From NCBI GenBank assembly GCA_004020875.1, contig SAPZ01000006.1, positions 62,001 through 126,000 on the forward strand: a DNA stretch of 64,000 bases, in the 5' to 3' direction. The notes below the pieces were generated by a model. The model worked only from the letters and a program-made list of their open reading frames with translations. It was not told the origin of the DNA and searched no databases. The position numbers and the translations under genes were made by a program. The stretch comes from Mesorhizobium sp. (lineage in GTDB: Bacteria > Pseudomonadota > Alphaproteobacteria > Rhizobiales > Rhizobiaceae). Shown here piece by piece: positions 47,829 through 59,834 of this stretch; within the stretch, counting starts at the first letter, position 1, and the number at the start of each line of letters is the position of its first letter.

Positions 47829-49625
47829 CTAGCCTTCCTTCTTCGTCACCGCGACGCGCAGCGACAGTTCGCGCAGTTGCTGCGGGGTCGCTTCCGACGG
47901 CGCGTTCATCAGAAGGTCATAGGCCTGCTGGTTCATCGGGAACATGGTGATCTCGCGCAGGTTCTTGGCGCCCACGAGCAGCATGACGATGCGGTCAACG
48001 CCGGCCGCCATGCCGCCATGCGGCGGCGCGCCGTACTGGAAGGCGCGATATAGGCCGCCAAAGCGCTCTTCCACGGTTGCGCGGTCGAGACCAACCATCT
48101 CGAATGCCTTGACCATGGTCTCCGGCAGATGGTTGCGGATGCCGCCCGACGCGATCTCGAAACCGTTGCAGACCATGTCGTATTGGAACGCCTTGATGCC
48201 GAGCGGTTCCTGGCCGTTCAGCGCGTCAATGCCGCCCTGCGGCATGGAGAACGGGTTGTGGGCGAAGTCGATCTTCTTTTCGTCCTCGTTCCGTTCGAAG
48301 AACGGGAAGTCGACGATCCAGCAGAGCTCGAAGCGCTCGCGGTCGACAAGGTTCAGTTCCTCGCCGGCGCGGGTGCGCGCGGCACCCGCGAAGGTGACGA
48401 ACTTCTTCGGGTCGCCGGCAACGAAGAAGGCGGCATCGCCATCGGCAAGGCCGAGCTGCTGGCGGATCGCCTCCGTGCGTTCCTCGCCGATGTTCTTGGC
48501 GATCGGACCGGCGCCTTCGAGTTTTTCACCTTCCTTGCGCCAGAAGATGTAGCCCAGGCCGGGCTGCCCCTCGCCTTGCGCCCAGGAGTTCATGCGGTCG
48601 CAGAACGCGCGGCTGCCGCCGGTCCTGGCCGGAATGGCCCAGACTTCGGCTTTCGGATCGTTCGCCAGAATGTTGGCGAACACCTTGAAGCCGGAGTTGC
48701 GGAACTGATCCGAGACCGCCTGCATCTCGATCGGGTTGCGCAGGTCCGGCTTGTCAGTGCCGTAGGTGCGCATCGCCTCGTCATACGGAATACGGCGGAA
48801 CTCTTGGGTCACCGGCTTGCCGTTGGCAAACGTCTCGAAGACACCGCGAAGCACCGGCTCCATGGTGGAGAGCACATCGTCCTGCTCGACGAAGCTCATC
48901 TCCAGGTCGAGCTGGTAGAATTCGCCGGGCAGCCGGTCGGCGCGCGGATCCTCGTCGCGGAAGCAAGGCGCGATCTGGAAATAGCGGTCGAAGCCGGAGA
49001 CCATGATCAGCTGCTTGTACTGCTGCGGCGCCTGCGGCAGCGCGTAGAAGGTGCCGGGATGGATGCGCGACGGCACAAGGAAGTCGCGTGCGCCTTCTGG
49101 CGACGAGGCCGTGAGGATCGGCGTCGAGAACTCGGTGAAACCGACCTCGCCCATGCGCTTGCGCATCTCGGCGATGATCTTCGTACGCGCCACGATATTC
49201 CGGTGCAGCGTCTCGCGGCGCAGGTCGAGGAAGCGGTATTTCAAACGGATGTCTTCCGGGTACTCCGGCTCGCCGAATACCGGCAGCGGCAGTTCCTTGG
49301 CGGCCGACAGCACCTCGATCTCGCGCGCGAAAATCTCGATCTCGCCAGTCGGCAGGTTGGCGTTCACCGTCTCCGGCAGCCGCGCCTTCACCTCGCCGTC
49401 GACGCGGATCACCCATTCGCCGCGCACGGTCTCGGCCACCTTGAAAGCCGGCGAATCCGGATCGGCGACGATCTGGGTCAGGCCGTAATGGTCGCGCAAG
49501 TCGATGAAGAGCAGCCCGCCATGGTCGCGCACGCGATGCACCCAGCCCGACAGGCGGACGGAATTGCCGACGTCGCTCTTTCTCAACTGGGCACAGGTGT
49601 GGCTGCGGTAACGATGCGTGGTCAT
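47829..49625 (-). CDS. aspS: Aspartate--tRNA ligase
   Basis: A class II synthetase that charges tRNA-Asp. The 598-residue protein has the N-terminal anticodon-binding OB domain ([20 protein letters not shown]), class II motif 2 ([10 protein letters not shown]), the bacterial insertion domain and motif 3 ([11 protein letters not shown] near the C-terminus). The ATG at 49625 gives [20 protein letters not shown], the usual rhizobial N-terminus. Alphaproteobacterial AspRS is often non-discriminating (also charges tRNA-Asn); that is not tested here. Confidence 0.97.
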   Translation of the reverse strand: MTTHRYRSHTCAQLRKSDVGNSVRLSGWVHRVRDHGGLLFIDLRDHYGLTQIVADPDSPAFKVAETVRGEWVIRVDGEVKARLPETVNANLPTGEIEIFAREIEVLSAAKELPLPVFGEPEYPEDIRLKYRFLDLRRETLHRNIVARTKIIAEMRKRMGEVGFTEFSTPILTASSPEGARDFLVPSRIHPGTFYALPQAPQQYKQLIMVSGFDRYFQIAPCFRDEDPRADRLPGEFYQLDLEMSFVEQDDVLSTMEPVLRGVFETFANGKPVTQEFRRIPYDEAMRTYGTDKPDLRNPIEMQAVSDQFRNSGFKVFANILANDPKAEVWAIPARTGGSRAFCDRMNSWAQGEGQPGLGYIFWRKEGEKLEGAGPIAKNIGEERTEAIRQQLGLADGDAAFFVAGDPKKFVTFAGAARTRAGEELNLVDRERFELCWIVDFPFFERNEDEKKIDFAHNPFSMPQGGIDALNGQEPLGIKAFQYDMVCNGFEIASGGIRNHLPETMVKAFEMVGLDRATVEERFGGLYRAFQYGAPPHGGMAAGVDRIVMLLVGAKNLREITMFPMNQQAYDLLMNAPSEATPQQLRELSLRVAVTKKEG

Positions 49626-50012
49626 GGGTAAAGTCCGGAAATTGCGGGCACCAGCCCGGCTCGAAAATTGGCGCGAAAAGCGCATGAGAGGCCGGCTTTG
49701 TCAAGGCAAGCGGTCACACAGGCGCGCTTCGGCTACTCAGGCAAAGTGGATTTGCGCGCCCTGGCTTTGGAAATCGGCGAGTATGGCGGGAGGGGCGGTC
49801 TTTTCCACCACGAGATGGCGGATCGCATCGGCAGTCGCCATGCGATACAGCGTCGTGGCGGAGGCGCCGGCTGGCTAGGCCCGAACCGCCCTGCCCTTCC
49901 AACGGAATTGCGCTTTCGCGAAAGTTAGCGGTGCCCGGCGGCGTTGCGGCGCTTGACGAAAGCGCGCGCGGCTGAAATTGAAAGAGGCCTAATATTGTGC
50001 CAAAGCGATTTG
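49626..50012. other. Intergenic region between aspS and rnd
   Basis: These 387 bp carry the aspS promoter, a likely degraded regulator fragment (49737-49874), and a perfect palindrome CTTTCGCGAAAG at 49913-49924 about 90 bp before rnd. No intact gene was seen. Confidence 0.55.
49737..49874 (-). pseudogene. Possible remnant of a DeoR-family regulator C-terminus
   Basis: Read on the minus strand after an in-frame TAG, 45 codons give a peptide with LYRMATADAIRHLVVE and TAPPAILADFQSQGAQIHFA before a stop. This resembles the C-terminal end of DeoR/GlpR-type regulators (alternating strand and helix closing the sugar-phosphate domain). There is no upstream homologous part, so if real it is a decayed fragment. 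A chance resemblance is possible. Confidence 0.3.
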
Positions 50013-51164
50013 ATGCGCGTCATCACCACACAAGAAGAACTCGAGAGCGTTCTCGCGGCGTTCGAAAAGTCGGAATTCGTCACCGTCGATACCGAATTCA
50101 TCCGCGAGACGACCTTCTGGCCAATCCTCTGCCTGATCCAGATCGCCTCGCCTGGGATTGAGGCGCTTATCGATCCGTTGTCGCCCGGCATCGACCTGAA
50201 GCCGTTTTTCCGGCTGATGGCCAACGAGGCGGTGCTGAAGGTCTTCCACGCGGCGCGCCAGGACATCGAAATCATCGTCCATCTCGGCAATCTCGTGCCG
50301 CATCCGGTATTCGACACCCAGGTGGCGGCTATGGTCTGCGGCTTCGGCGACAGCGTTTCCTATGACCAACTCGTCCAGAAGGTCACGGGAGCGCGCTTGG
50401 ACAAGTCCTCGCGCTTCACCGACTGGCGCCACCGGCCACTCTCCGACAAGCAGCTCGAATACGCGCTTGCCGACGTCACCCATCTGATCAAGGTCTACCA
50501 GCATCTCAGCGCCGAGCTGAAGCGCGAGGACCGCGCGCATTGGCTGAACGAGGAGATGGATATCCTCACCTCGCGCGAGACGTATGATCCGCATCCCGAG
50601 GATGCCTGGAAGCGGCTGAAGATGCGGCTGCGCAAGCCGCAGGAGCTGGCGATCGTGCAGGCGGTGGCCGCCTGGCGCGAGCGCGAGGCGCGCGAGCGTG
50701 ACGTGCCGCGGGGCCGCGTGCTCAAGGACGATGCGATCTACGAGATCGCGCAGCAGGCGCCGCGCGATGCAGCAGCTCTCGGCAAGCTGCGCACTACCCC
50801 GAAAGGCTGGGAACGCTCCGCCACGGCAAGCGCGCTGCTCGGCGCGGTCAATGCCGCCCTTGCCTTGCCCAAGGAGGCGATGCCGAAACTGCCGAAGAGC
50901 GTGCAGCCGCCGGAAGGATCGAACGCGGCCGCGGAGCTGCTCAAGGTGCTGCTCAGGATCATCGCTGAGAGGGAAGGCGTCGCCACCAAGGTGCTTGCCT
51001 CCAGCGACGATATCGACCGCATAGCGGCCGAAGGCGACGAAGCCGACGTGCCGGCACTGCAAGGCTGGCGCCGCGCCGTTTTCGGCGACCAGGCGCTGAG
51101 GCTGGTGCGCGGCGAGATCGGCATCAAGTTCGACAAGCGCAGGATCGCGGTGTTCGATCTGTAG
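50013..51164 (+). CDS. rnd: Ribonuclease D
   Basis: A 3'-5' exoribonuclease that trims tRNA precursors. The 383-residue protein has the DEDDy exonuclease motifs: Asp26/Glu28 in VDTEFIRE, Asp84 in ARQDIEII, and Tyr150/Asp154 in YALADVTHL. HRDC-type helical domains follow (from about 205, RKPQELAIVQAVAAWREREA). The ATG at 50013 starts directly at the family N-terminus (MRVITTQEELE); longer in-frame readings add unlike residues. Confidence 0.95.
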   Translation: MRVITTQEELESVLAAFEKSEFVTVDTEFIRETTFWPILCLIQIASPGIEALIDPLSPGIDLKPFFRLMANEAVLKVFHAARQDIEIIVHLGNLVPHPVFDTQVAAMVCGFGDSVSYDQLVQKVTGARLDKSSRFTDWRHRPLSDKQLEYALADVTHLIKVYQHLSAELKREDRAHWLNEEMDILTSRETYDPHPEDAWKRLKMRLRKPQELAIVQAVAAWREREARERDVPRGRVLKDDAIYEIAQQAPRDAAALGKLRTTPKGWERSATASALLGAVNAALALPKEAMPKLPKSVQPPEGSNAAAELLKVLLRIIAEREGVATKVLASSDDIDRIAAEGDEADVPALQGWRRAVFGDQALRLVRGEIGIKFDKRRIAVFDL

Positions 51165-51168
51165 AGCC

Positions 51169-51200
51169 TCTTCCTTCTCCCCTTGCAGAAGAAAGGAAAG
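51169..51200. repeat. Degenerate CTTCTCCCC-type hairpin after rnd
   Basis: CCTTCTCCCCTTGCAGAAG..AGG forms an imperfect hairpin between the convergent rnd and MAPEG genes. It looks like a decayed partial copy of the unit seen at 43691 and may end both transcripts. Confidence 0.35.
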
Positions 51201-51206
51201 AGCGCA

Positions 51207-51626
51207 TCACACCGCGCCCAGCAGGTGCAGCGCGAACCAGATCCAGGCGACGAAAAGGATGCCCGCGCCGAGGAAGAATGCGCGGCTGCGGTGCAGCAAG
51301 TAGTTTCTGCCGAGATGCACGAAGGCGTGGACATAGCGCGTGACTATGAACAGCCACATCAGCGCGAGAGTCAGATAGTTCACGCCGTTGGTGACGAACA
51401 CCGCCAGGCAGAGCACGTGAAAGAGAACGGGCAGTTCGAACTGATTGATCAGATTGTTGGCGACGGTGACGCTCGAGGCCGGCTCGGTCGAGCGGACCTT
51501 GTACTGGCTGACCTTGGCCTCACCCGATTTCACAGCCTCATAGCGCCGCTTCAGCATCACAAGATAGACGATGTAGACCAGCAGCACATGCGCCAGCATC
51601 GGCCAGAAGATCGTCGTCTGGCGCAT
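51207..51626 (-). CDS. MAPEG family membrane protein
   Basis: A 139-residue protein with four membrane helices typical of MAPEG (FWPMLAHVLLVYIVYLVML, then NQFELPVLFHVLCLAVFVTN, TLALMWLFIVTRYVHAFVHL and FFLGAGILFVAWIWFALHLL). The NQFELPVLFH motif and RYVHAFVH are typical of the family. Bacterial members are uncharacterised; eukaryotic ones act on glutathione and eicosanoids. It may share a transcript with the next upstream gene, 9 bp away. Confidence 0.9.
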   Translation of the reverse strand: MRQTTIFWPMLAHVLLVYIVYLVMLKRRYEAVKSGEAKVSQYKVRSTEPASSVTVANNLINQFELPVLFHVLCLAVFVTNGVNYLTLALMWLFIVTRYVHAFVHLGRNYLLHRSRAFFLGAGILFVAWIWFALHLLGAV

Positions 51627-51635
51627 CTGCCGCCC

Positions 51636-54319
<2,684 letters not shown>

Positions 54320-54323
<4 letters not shown>

Positions 54324-54565
54324 CGGTCGTCCTCATAAAGTTCGTCGCGGGTCCATTTTTCGGCGTCAACAACAGGCTGGCGCCTGAGACGCGACAGCAG
54401 GGACGCCCGCGAGCGGGAAGCCACGCCTTCGCTCTTCTCGGCGGGCACAATCCGAGCCACAGGCCGGCCATGACTGGTCACGACATAGCTCTGGCCATCC
54501 CGCACGCCGCGAAGAATGAGGGAAAACTTGCGATTGGCGTCGGCAGCAGAAACGGCTTCATCCAC
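54320..54565 (-). CDS. Type II antitoxin, Phd/YefM family
   Basis: An 81-residue protein with a Phd/YefM DNA-binding N-terminus (VSAADANRKFSLILRGV, SYVVTSHGRPVARIVPA) and a C-terminal tail for toxin binding (VVDAEKWTRDELYEDD). The start is GTG at 54565. A palindrome 14 bp upstream is a likely operator for autoregulation. Pairing of a Phd antitoxin with a PIN toxin is common. Confidence 0.92.
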
Positions 54566-54578
54566 GACTTGCGCCTAG

Positions 54579-54601
54579 ATTGTAGTTATCTACACTACAA
54601 T
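54579..54601 (-). promoter_or_regulatory. Operator candidate for the VapBC-like module
   Basis: A 23-bp perfect inverted repeat: ATTGTAGT, TATCTAC, ACTACAAT. The inner bases also form GTAG-TTAT-CTAC. It lies just upstream of the antitoxin start, where such modules bind their own promoter. Confidence 0.7.
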
Positions 54602-54772
54602 AATGATCAGCATCACTCTCGGCAAGCAGTAGCGATGACCAACAGCGGTGCGTTCGCGTAAAAGTGACAGCAATTTAATGCGACACCCGGGCCAAGGCGT
54701 GATAACCGCCCGAGCTTGCCGGCTCGCCCCCAAGCCAGGCTGCAGATTCGCGAAGACAATCAGGGCGTTCCC

Positions 54773-56194
54773 TTGAACCGCATCATCCCGCTCATCCTAG
54801 CGGTCGCACTTTTCATGGAGAACATGGATTCGACCGTAATCGCCACGTCGCTGCCGGCGATCGCGATCGACATCCACACCAGTCCGATCGCGCTGAAACT
54901 GGCGCTGACGGCCTATCTGGTGTCGTTGGCGATCTTCATTCCGATCAGCGGCTGGATGGCGGACCGGTTCGGGGCCAAGACCGTGTTTCGCTCCGCTATC
55001 GGCGTCTTCATTGCCGGCTCTGTCGCCTGCGCGTTTTCCAATTCGCTGCCGGCTTTCGTGGTGTCGCGCTTCCTGCAAGGCATAGGCGGCGCGATGATGA
55101 CGCCGGTCGGCCGACTGGTGCTGGTGCGCGCCACGCCAAAAAGCGAGCTGGTCGCGGCGATGTCCTGGCTGACCGTGCCTGCGCTGGTCGGCCCCCTGGT
55201 CGGCCCGCCGATCGGCGGCTTCATCACCACCTATCTGACCTGGCACTGGATCTTTCTGATCAACGTACCGATCGGGCTGCTGGGCATCTGGCTTGCCACG
55301 CGGTTCTTGCCCGAGACCGAGCCTGCGGAGACACCGCCGCTCGATTTCCCCGGATTTGTGCTCAGCGGTCTCGCGGCGTCCGGCGTCGTCTTCGGCCTTT
55401 CCGTCGTCAGCCTGCCGGCGCTGCCGCCGATGGCCGGATTCATCACGGTGGCGGTCGGAGTGCTCTCCGGGGTGCTCTATCTCATCCACGCCCGCCGCGC
55501 CAAGAACCCGCTGCTGGCGCTGGAGCTATTCCGCAACCAGGTCTTCCGATCCTCGGTGCTCGGCGGCTCGCTGTTTCGCATCGGCATCGGCGCGGTCCCG
55601 TTCCTTCTGCCGCTGATGTTCCAGATCGGTTTCGGGCTGACACCGTTCCAGTCGGGCATGATCACCTTCGTCTCGGCCATCGGCGCCATCGGCATGAAGT
55701 TCGCGACGGCGCTGCTCTTCCGGCTCGCCGGCTTCCGCCGCGTGCTGATCTGGGGCTCGCTGATTGCGGCCGTCTCGATCGCCATCTACGGCCTGTTCAC
55801 GCCCGACACGCCCTACACGCTGATGCTGGCTATCCTTTTGGTCGGCGGCTTCATCCGCTCGATGTTCTTCACCGGCGTCAACGCGCTCTCCTATGCCGAG
55901 ATCACGCCCGCCGACACCAGCAAGGCGACACCGATCACGGCGGTCTTCCAGCAATTGTCGATCGCCATGGGCGTGGCGCTGGCCGGCGGCATCCTCGAAG
56001 TGTCGACCTCCATCCATGGCGGGCCGCTGACCTTGAGCGACTTCCACATCGCCTTTTTCATCGTAGCGGCCGTCTCGGCGGCCTCATCGATCACCTTCAT
56101 GCGGCTCGCGCCGGAGGCCGGCAATGCCGTCTCGGGACACGGCCGGCTGATCACGCCGAAGACGCTGGAATCGGTGGGCACGGCAGGGAAGTAG
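54773..56194 (+). CDS. MFS transporter, DHA2 (EmrB/QacA) type
   Basis: A 473-residue exporter with about 14 hydrophobic segments. Motifs fit DHA2: MENMDSTVIATSLPAIA in the first helix, GWMADRFGAKTVFR in the 2-3 loop, and GPLVGPPIGGFITTYLTWHW (antiporter motif C). A TTG at 54773 gives the family N-terminus (NRIIPLILAVALFMENMD) and follows a GGGCG ribosome-like site; an earlier TTG at 54716 is possible. Substrates are likely drugs or toxic metabolites. No regulator is adjacent. Confidence 0.92.
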   Translation: MNRIIPLILAVALFMENMDSTVIATSLPAIAIDIHTSPIALKLALTAYLVSLAIFIPISGWMADRFGAKTVFRSAIGVFIAGSVACAFSNSLPAFVVSRFLQGIGGAMMTPVGRLVLVRATPKSELVAAMSWLTVPALVGPLVGPPIGGFITTYLTWHWIFLINVPIGLLGIWLATRFLPETEPAETPPLDFPGFVLSGLAASGVVFGLSVVSLPALPPMAGFITVAVGVLSGVLYLIHARRAKNPLLALELFRNQVFRSSVLGGSLFRIGIGAVPFLLPLMFQIGFGLTPFQSGMITFVSAIGAIGMKFATALLFRLAGFRRVLIWGSLIAAVSIAIYGLFTPDTPYTLMLAILLVGGFIRSMFFTGVNALSYAEITPADTSKATPITAVFQQLSIAMGVALAGGILEVSTSIHGGPLTLSDFHIAFFIVAAVSAASSITFMRLAPEAGNAVSGHGRLITPKTLESVGTAGK

Positions 56195-56208
56195 AGCGCG
56201 GTGCGCTC
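56194..56208 (+). terminator. Possible terminator after DHA2 gene
   Basis: GAGCGC-GGT-GCGCTC hairpin at the stop codon of the exporter gene, without a T-run. The larger palindromic repeat 11 bp downstream may help end transcription. Confidence 0.3.
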
Positions 56209-56218
56209 TCCCGTAACA

Positions 56219-56272
56219 TCGTCATTTTAGGGCGGAGCGACGCGAAACGGAGCGCAGACCCTAGAGTGACGA
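56219..56272. repeat. Palindromic repeat overlapping the rlmE 3' end
   Basis: Inverted ends TCGTCATTTTAGGGC and GACCCTAGAGTGACGA frame about 54 bp. The type (CGTCAT..TAGGGC..GACCCTAG..GACG) resembles a palindromic intergenic repeat that I associate with mesorhizobia. Its right arm contains the rlmE stop codon and last codons. Confidence 0.65.
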
Positions 56273-56974
56273 GGTCCCGGGACCCTTGAACTCCTTGGCC
56301 AGCAGGTAAAGCTCCACCGATTCATCGCGCGAGGCCGGCGGCTTCACATGATGGACGGACCGAAAATTCTGCTTCAGCAATGACAAGAGCTCGTTCTCGG
56401 CGCCGCCCTGGAAGGTTTTGGCGAGGAAATGCCCCCCGGGCCTGAGCACGTGCAGCGCGAAATCGGCTGCGACTTCGCACAGATGCATGGTGCGCAGATG
56501 ATCGGTGCGGCGGTGGCCGGTGGTCGGCGCCGCCATATCGGACAGCACCACATCCGGCCGGCCGCCCAGCGCCTCGGCAAGCCTCCGCGGCGCATCGGGG
56601 TCGAGGAAATCCATCTGCAGGATGACGGCGCCCGGGACGGCATCCATTTCGAGATAGTCGATGCCGACGACATGCGGATTCTCGGCTGTTGACTTCGTCC
56701 GCGCTGCCGCCACCTGGCACCAGCCGCCGGGGGCGGCACCCAGGTCGATGACCTTCATGCCGGGCTTCAGCAGATGATGCTTATCGTCGATCTCGATCAG
56801 CTTGTAGGCCGCGCGGGAGCGATACCCGTCCACCTTGGAGCGCTGCACATAAGGATCGTTCATGTGGCGCTCGAGCCAGCGGCGCGAGGATTCCTTCAGG
56901 CCGCTCTTTTTCTTGATCCGGGTCTTGAGAACGCGAATGCTTCCCGAACCCGTCTTTTCAGGCTTCTTGCTCAC
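56261..56974 (-). CDS. rlmE: 23S rRNA (uridine-2'-O)-methyltransferase RlmE
   Basis: It methylates U2552 of 23S rRNA (E. coli numbering) on the 50S subunit. The 237-residue protein has the SAM motif [16 protein letters not shown], the catalytic Asp in [18 protein letters not shown] and the Lys in FLAKTFQGG. An N-terminal basic extension of about 35 residues ([19 protein letters not shown]) is usual in rhizobia. GTG at 56974 overlaps the ppx stop (GTGA). The last codons (TSSL) lie within a palindromic repeat. Confidence 0.95.
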   Translation of the reverse strand: MSKKPEKTGSGSIRVLKTRIKKKSGLKESSRRWLERHMNDPYVQRSKVDGYRSRAAYKLIEIDDKHHLLKPGMKVIDLGAAPGGWCQVAAARTKSTAENPHVVGIDYLEMDAVPGAVILQMDFLDPDAPRRLAEALGGRPDVVLSDMAAPTTGHRRTDHLRTMHLCEVAADFALHVLRPGGHFLAKTFQGGAENELLSLLKQNFRSVHHVKPPASRDESVELYLLAKEFKGPGTSSL

Positions 56975-58365
56975 GATCGGCCGCCACGCCAAACGCCGTC
57001 ATCGGCCATCAATTCGCTCAGGATTCCCTCGCGCAAGCCGCGGTCGGCGACACGCAGCCGCTCGGACGGCCACACGCCACGGATCGCCTCGAGAATGGCG
57101 CAGCCGCCGAGCACGAGGTCGGCGCGGTCGGCGCCGATGCAAGGGTTGGCGCAACGCTGCTGGAAATCCCAGCCGATCAGCCGCTCGATCATGCGATCGA
57201 CGCTGTCGCGGTCCATCCACAGCCCATCGACGCGGCGGCGGTCGTAGCGCTCGAGATCGAGATGCACGCCGGCCAGCGTCGTCACCGTGCCGGAGGTGCC
57301 AAGCAGATGGAAGTTGGGGCTGGCCAGCACATGCGCGAGCCGGTCGCGGCCGTCGAAGGCCTTCAGCCGCGCCGCAACGTCGTCGACCATGGCGGCAAAG
57401 GTCTCGCGCGTGACAGTGCGGCCGCCGAAGCGCTCGGCGAGAGAGACGACGCCGACGGGCAGCGACGTCCAAGAGACGATGTGGTTTGCGAGCCGTGGAG
57501 AACGCCGTCCCGTCAAGTCGATCAGCGCTATTTCGGACGAGCCGCCGCCAATGTCGAACAGCACCACGCCCTGCGTATCGCGCTCAACCAGCGAGCCGCA
57601 GCCGGAGACGGCAAGGCGCGCCTCGGTCTGGCGGTCGATGATCTCGAGCTTCAGCCCGGCCTCGCGCTCGACGCGATCCAGGAACTCGACGCCATTGGCT
57701 GCCGAACGGCAGGCCTCGGTGGCGATCAGCCTGGCTTTCCTGATCTTGCGGTTGCGCAGCTTCTCGCCGCAGATCTTCAGCGCCTCGACAGCACGATCCA
57801 TCGCCGCCTGGCCGAGCCGGCCGCTGGCCGTCAGCCCCTCGCCTAGCCTGACGATGCGCGAGAAAGCGTCGATGACCCGGAATTGGCCGTGACGTCCAGG
57901 CACCGCGACCAGCAACCGGCAATTGTTGGTGCCCAGGTCGAGCGCGGCGAAGACAGGCAATTCCTGCTGGGGCGGACGTGGCGGAGATTGGGGCGGCGGC
58001 CTTCGCTCAGCCTGCAAGGGCGGGCTCTGAGGCTGGCTTGCCGTCGTGCTGGCGGGCGCGGCAGGCTGCACGGCGCCGTTCTCGTCACGCGCGAACACCT
58101 TGCGACCGCGCTTGCGCTTGCGGCGCTTTCGCGTCTTGCCTTTCGGCTGATCGGCATGCTGATCGGCCTGACTTGCGCCAGTTTGTCTCTGGCCGGCATC
58201 TTTGGGGCCGGCATGTTTGGGGCCGGTGCGTCGGGGGTCGGCATGTCTCTGGTGCGAACCCGCATGGCGGCTGAATCGCACCGGGTGCGGGCTCGCCGAC
58301 TGCGCCGGCGATGCCCCTGACATGCCCACTGCCGACGCGCCCGCGCCGGTATCGTGGTCTTCCAC
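56971..58365 (-). CDS. Ppx/GppA phosphatase with long basic N-terminal extension
   Basis: An exopolyphosphatase/pppGpp phosphatase family member of 464 residues. The ASKHA-fold domain starts near residue 138: [16 protein letters not shown], then [11 protein letters not shown] and [17 protein letters not shown]. Before it are about 135 low-complexity residues rich in Pro, Gln, His, Lys and Arg, with a polybasic run ([13 protein letters not shown], about 77-89) and [10 protein letters not shown] repeats. GTG at 58365 has an AAGGA site. It overlaps rlmE by 4 bp. Whether it acts on polyphosphate, pppGpp or both is open. Confidence 0.9.
   Translation of the reverse strand: MEDHDTGAGASAVGMSGASPAQSASPHPVRFSRHAGSHQRHADPRRTGPKHAGPKDAGQRQTGASQADQHADQPKGKTRKRRKRKRGRKVFARDENGAVQPAAPASTTASQPQSPPLQAERRPPPQSPPRPPQQELPVFAALDLGTNNCRLLVAVPGRHGQFRVIDAFSRIVRLGEGLTASGRLGQAAMDRAVEALKICGEKLRNRKIRKARLIATEACRSAANGVEFLDRVEREAGLKLEIIDRQTEARLAVSGCGSLVERDTQGVVLFDIGGGSSEIALIDLTGRRSPRLANHIVSWTSLPVGVVSLAERFGGRTVTRETFAAMVDDVAARLKAFDGRDRLAHVLASPNFHLLGTSGTVTTLAGVHLDLERYDRRRVDGLWMDRDSVDRMIERLIGWDFQQRCANPCIGADRADLVLGGCAILEAIRGVWPSERLRVADRGLREGILSELMADDGVWRGGRS
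58193..58252 (-). repeat. 15-bp tandem repeat in ppx/gppA extension
   Basis: Four 15-bp units of the form CCGGCATNTTTGGGG, the last two diverged. On the coding strand they encode PK[HD]AG-type pentapeptides. The repeat explains part of the extended N-terminus and could vary in copy number. Confidence 0.65.
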
Positions 58366-58621
58366 TTCAGTTCCTTCCGGCGCCGCGCGAACCGGGAACG
58401 GACGCAGCAGGCACCTCGATCTGTTTCAAGTTGGCAACAGAGTAGCAGTGCCGTTCGCAATCACCAAGAGTGCGAGGCGCTAAATTTGGCAGCATCACGT
58501 AGGGGCAATGTCTTGCCGGTTGAATAGCCGGCTTCAATCAGGCATGTCTCAAATGCGGGTTCGAAGGGGTTGGGCGATGGCAATATCAAATCAATGAGCT
58601 GCAACGCATGATGACGACGCC

Positions 58622-59554
58622 ATGAATTGGAGGCGCTATTTCTGGCCGGTCATAGGCATCGCAGCCGTCGCGTTTTCACTGTGGCTGCTCATCCACGAAC
58701 TGCGCGGCATTTCGTTGAACGATGTCTGGATCGGCATCGCCGCCATCCCTCCGCGCGACTGGGTGCTGGCGGCGATGAGCTCGGTCGTCGCCTATGCCTC
58801 GCTCGCCGGTTACGACCACATAGCGTTGCTGCATATCGGCAAAAAAGTATCGTGGCTGTTCGTCACGTTGTGCTCCTTCACCACCTACGCGGTGTCGCAC
58901 AATATCGGCGGCTCGGTGTTTTCCGGCGCGGTGATCCGCTATCGCGCTTACGCCACGCGCGGACTGACTGGCCAGGAGGTCGGAGTGCTGGTGGCGATCT
59001 GCTGGTTCACCTTCATCCTCTCCAGCGTTTTCCTCGGCGGCCTCGTTCTGCTGTTCGAGCCGCAGATCATCGATCGCTTCACCGGCGCGCCGCATCACGG
59101 CGCCGCTTTCGCCGCGGGGCTCGCCATGCTCATCCTCGTCGGCGCCTATGCCTTCGGCAGCTGGCTCCGGCTGAGACCGCTGAAGATCGGCAGCTTCCAG
59201 CTCCACTACCCGGCGCTGCCGATCGTGGCGCGACAGTTGCTGGTCGGGCCGGTCGAGCTGCTGGCCGCCGCTGCGATCATCTATTTCGCCCTGCCGGAGG
59301 CCGGCAATCCCGGCTATTTCGTCGTGCTCGGCGTGTTCATGGTCTCGTTCTCGATCGGGCTCCTGTCGCATGCGCCGGGCGCGCTTGGCGTCTTCGAGGT
59401 CGTCTTCCTCACCGGCCTTTCCGACATGGATCCCGTGGGCGTGCTCGCCGCGCTTCTGGTGTTCCGCCTGTTCTATCTCATCATTCCGCTTCTGATCGGC
59501 CTCTGCCTAGTGCTGTATTTCGAGCATTCGCAGTACAGCAAGGGGAGCAGTTGA
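58622..59554 (+). CDS. Lysylphosphatidylglycerol synthase transmembrane-type protein
   Basis: A 310-residue inner-membrane protein with about eight helices, of the LPG_synthase_TM / UPF0104 (YbhN-like) family. Family motifs are VSHNIGGSVFSGAVIRYRAY, SHAPGALGVFEVVFL and LLVFRLFYLIIPLLIG. It lacks the soluble aminoacyl transferase domain of full MprF, so it would not make lysyl-PG itself; a role in lipid flipping is a hypothesis. The ATG at 58622 is clear. Confidence 0.88.
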   Translation: MNWRRYFWPVIGIAAVAFSLWLLIHELRGISLNDVWIGIAAIPPRDWVLAAMSSVVAYASLAGYDHIALLHIGKKVSWLFVTLCSFTTYAVSHNIGGSVFSGAVIRYRAYATRGLTGQEVGVLVAICWFTFILSSVFLGGLVLLFEPQIIDRFTGAPHHGAAFAAGLAMLILVGAYAFGSWLRLRPLKIGSFQLHYPALPIVARQLLVGPVELLAAAAIIYFALPEAGNPGYFVVLGVFMVSFSIGLLSHAPGALGVFEVVFLTGLSDMDPVGVLAALLVFRLFYLIIPLLIGLCLVLYFEHSQYSKGSS

Positions 59555-59588
59555 ACCCCCACCTCCGTCTCAGCAAGAGAGCCAATCC

Positions 59589-59629
59589 ATGTCGCCCAAA
59601 AGCGCAGACGGATTTTGGTCGAACGACAT
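59589..59629. repeat. Rhizobial stem-loop repeat near tRNA-Gln
   Basis: Arms ATGTCGCCCAAAA and TTTTGGTCGAACGACAT pair imperfectly; the right arm is followed by GCATCC. The pattern (CCCAAAA..TTTTGG..ACGACATGCAT) resembles a repeat I recall as abundant in mesorhizobia. Confidence 0.5.
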
Positions 59630-59760
59630 GCATCCGACAAAGGCTCAAAAAAGCCTGCGATTGAACTCAGCTGCGGGCTTGACTATTTTCCGATGGCGGC
59701 TACAAGGCAGCGCTCGCGGCACATGAGCCGCTTGGCTAGCGCGATACCAGACGCGCCTGC

Positions 59761-59834
59761 TGGGGAATAGGTTAACGGTAGACCCACGGACTCTGACTCC
59801 GTTAGTCCTGGTTCGAATCCAGGTTCCCCAGCCA
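59761..59834 (+). tRNA. tRNA-Gln (anticodon CTG)
   Basis: A full cloverleaf can be drawn: acceptor TGGGGAA/TTCCCCA, anticodon stem ACGGA/TCCGT around CTCTGAC with anticodon CTG, and T-loop GGTTCGAATCC. The CCA end is encoded (59832-59834). It decodes CAG. It lies about 400 bp from the IS91-type transposase end. Confidence 0.95.
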
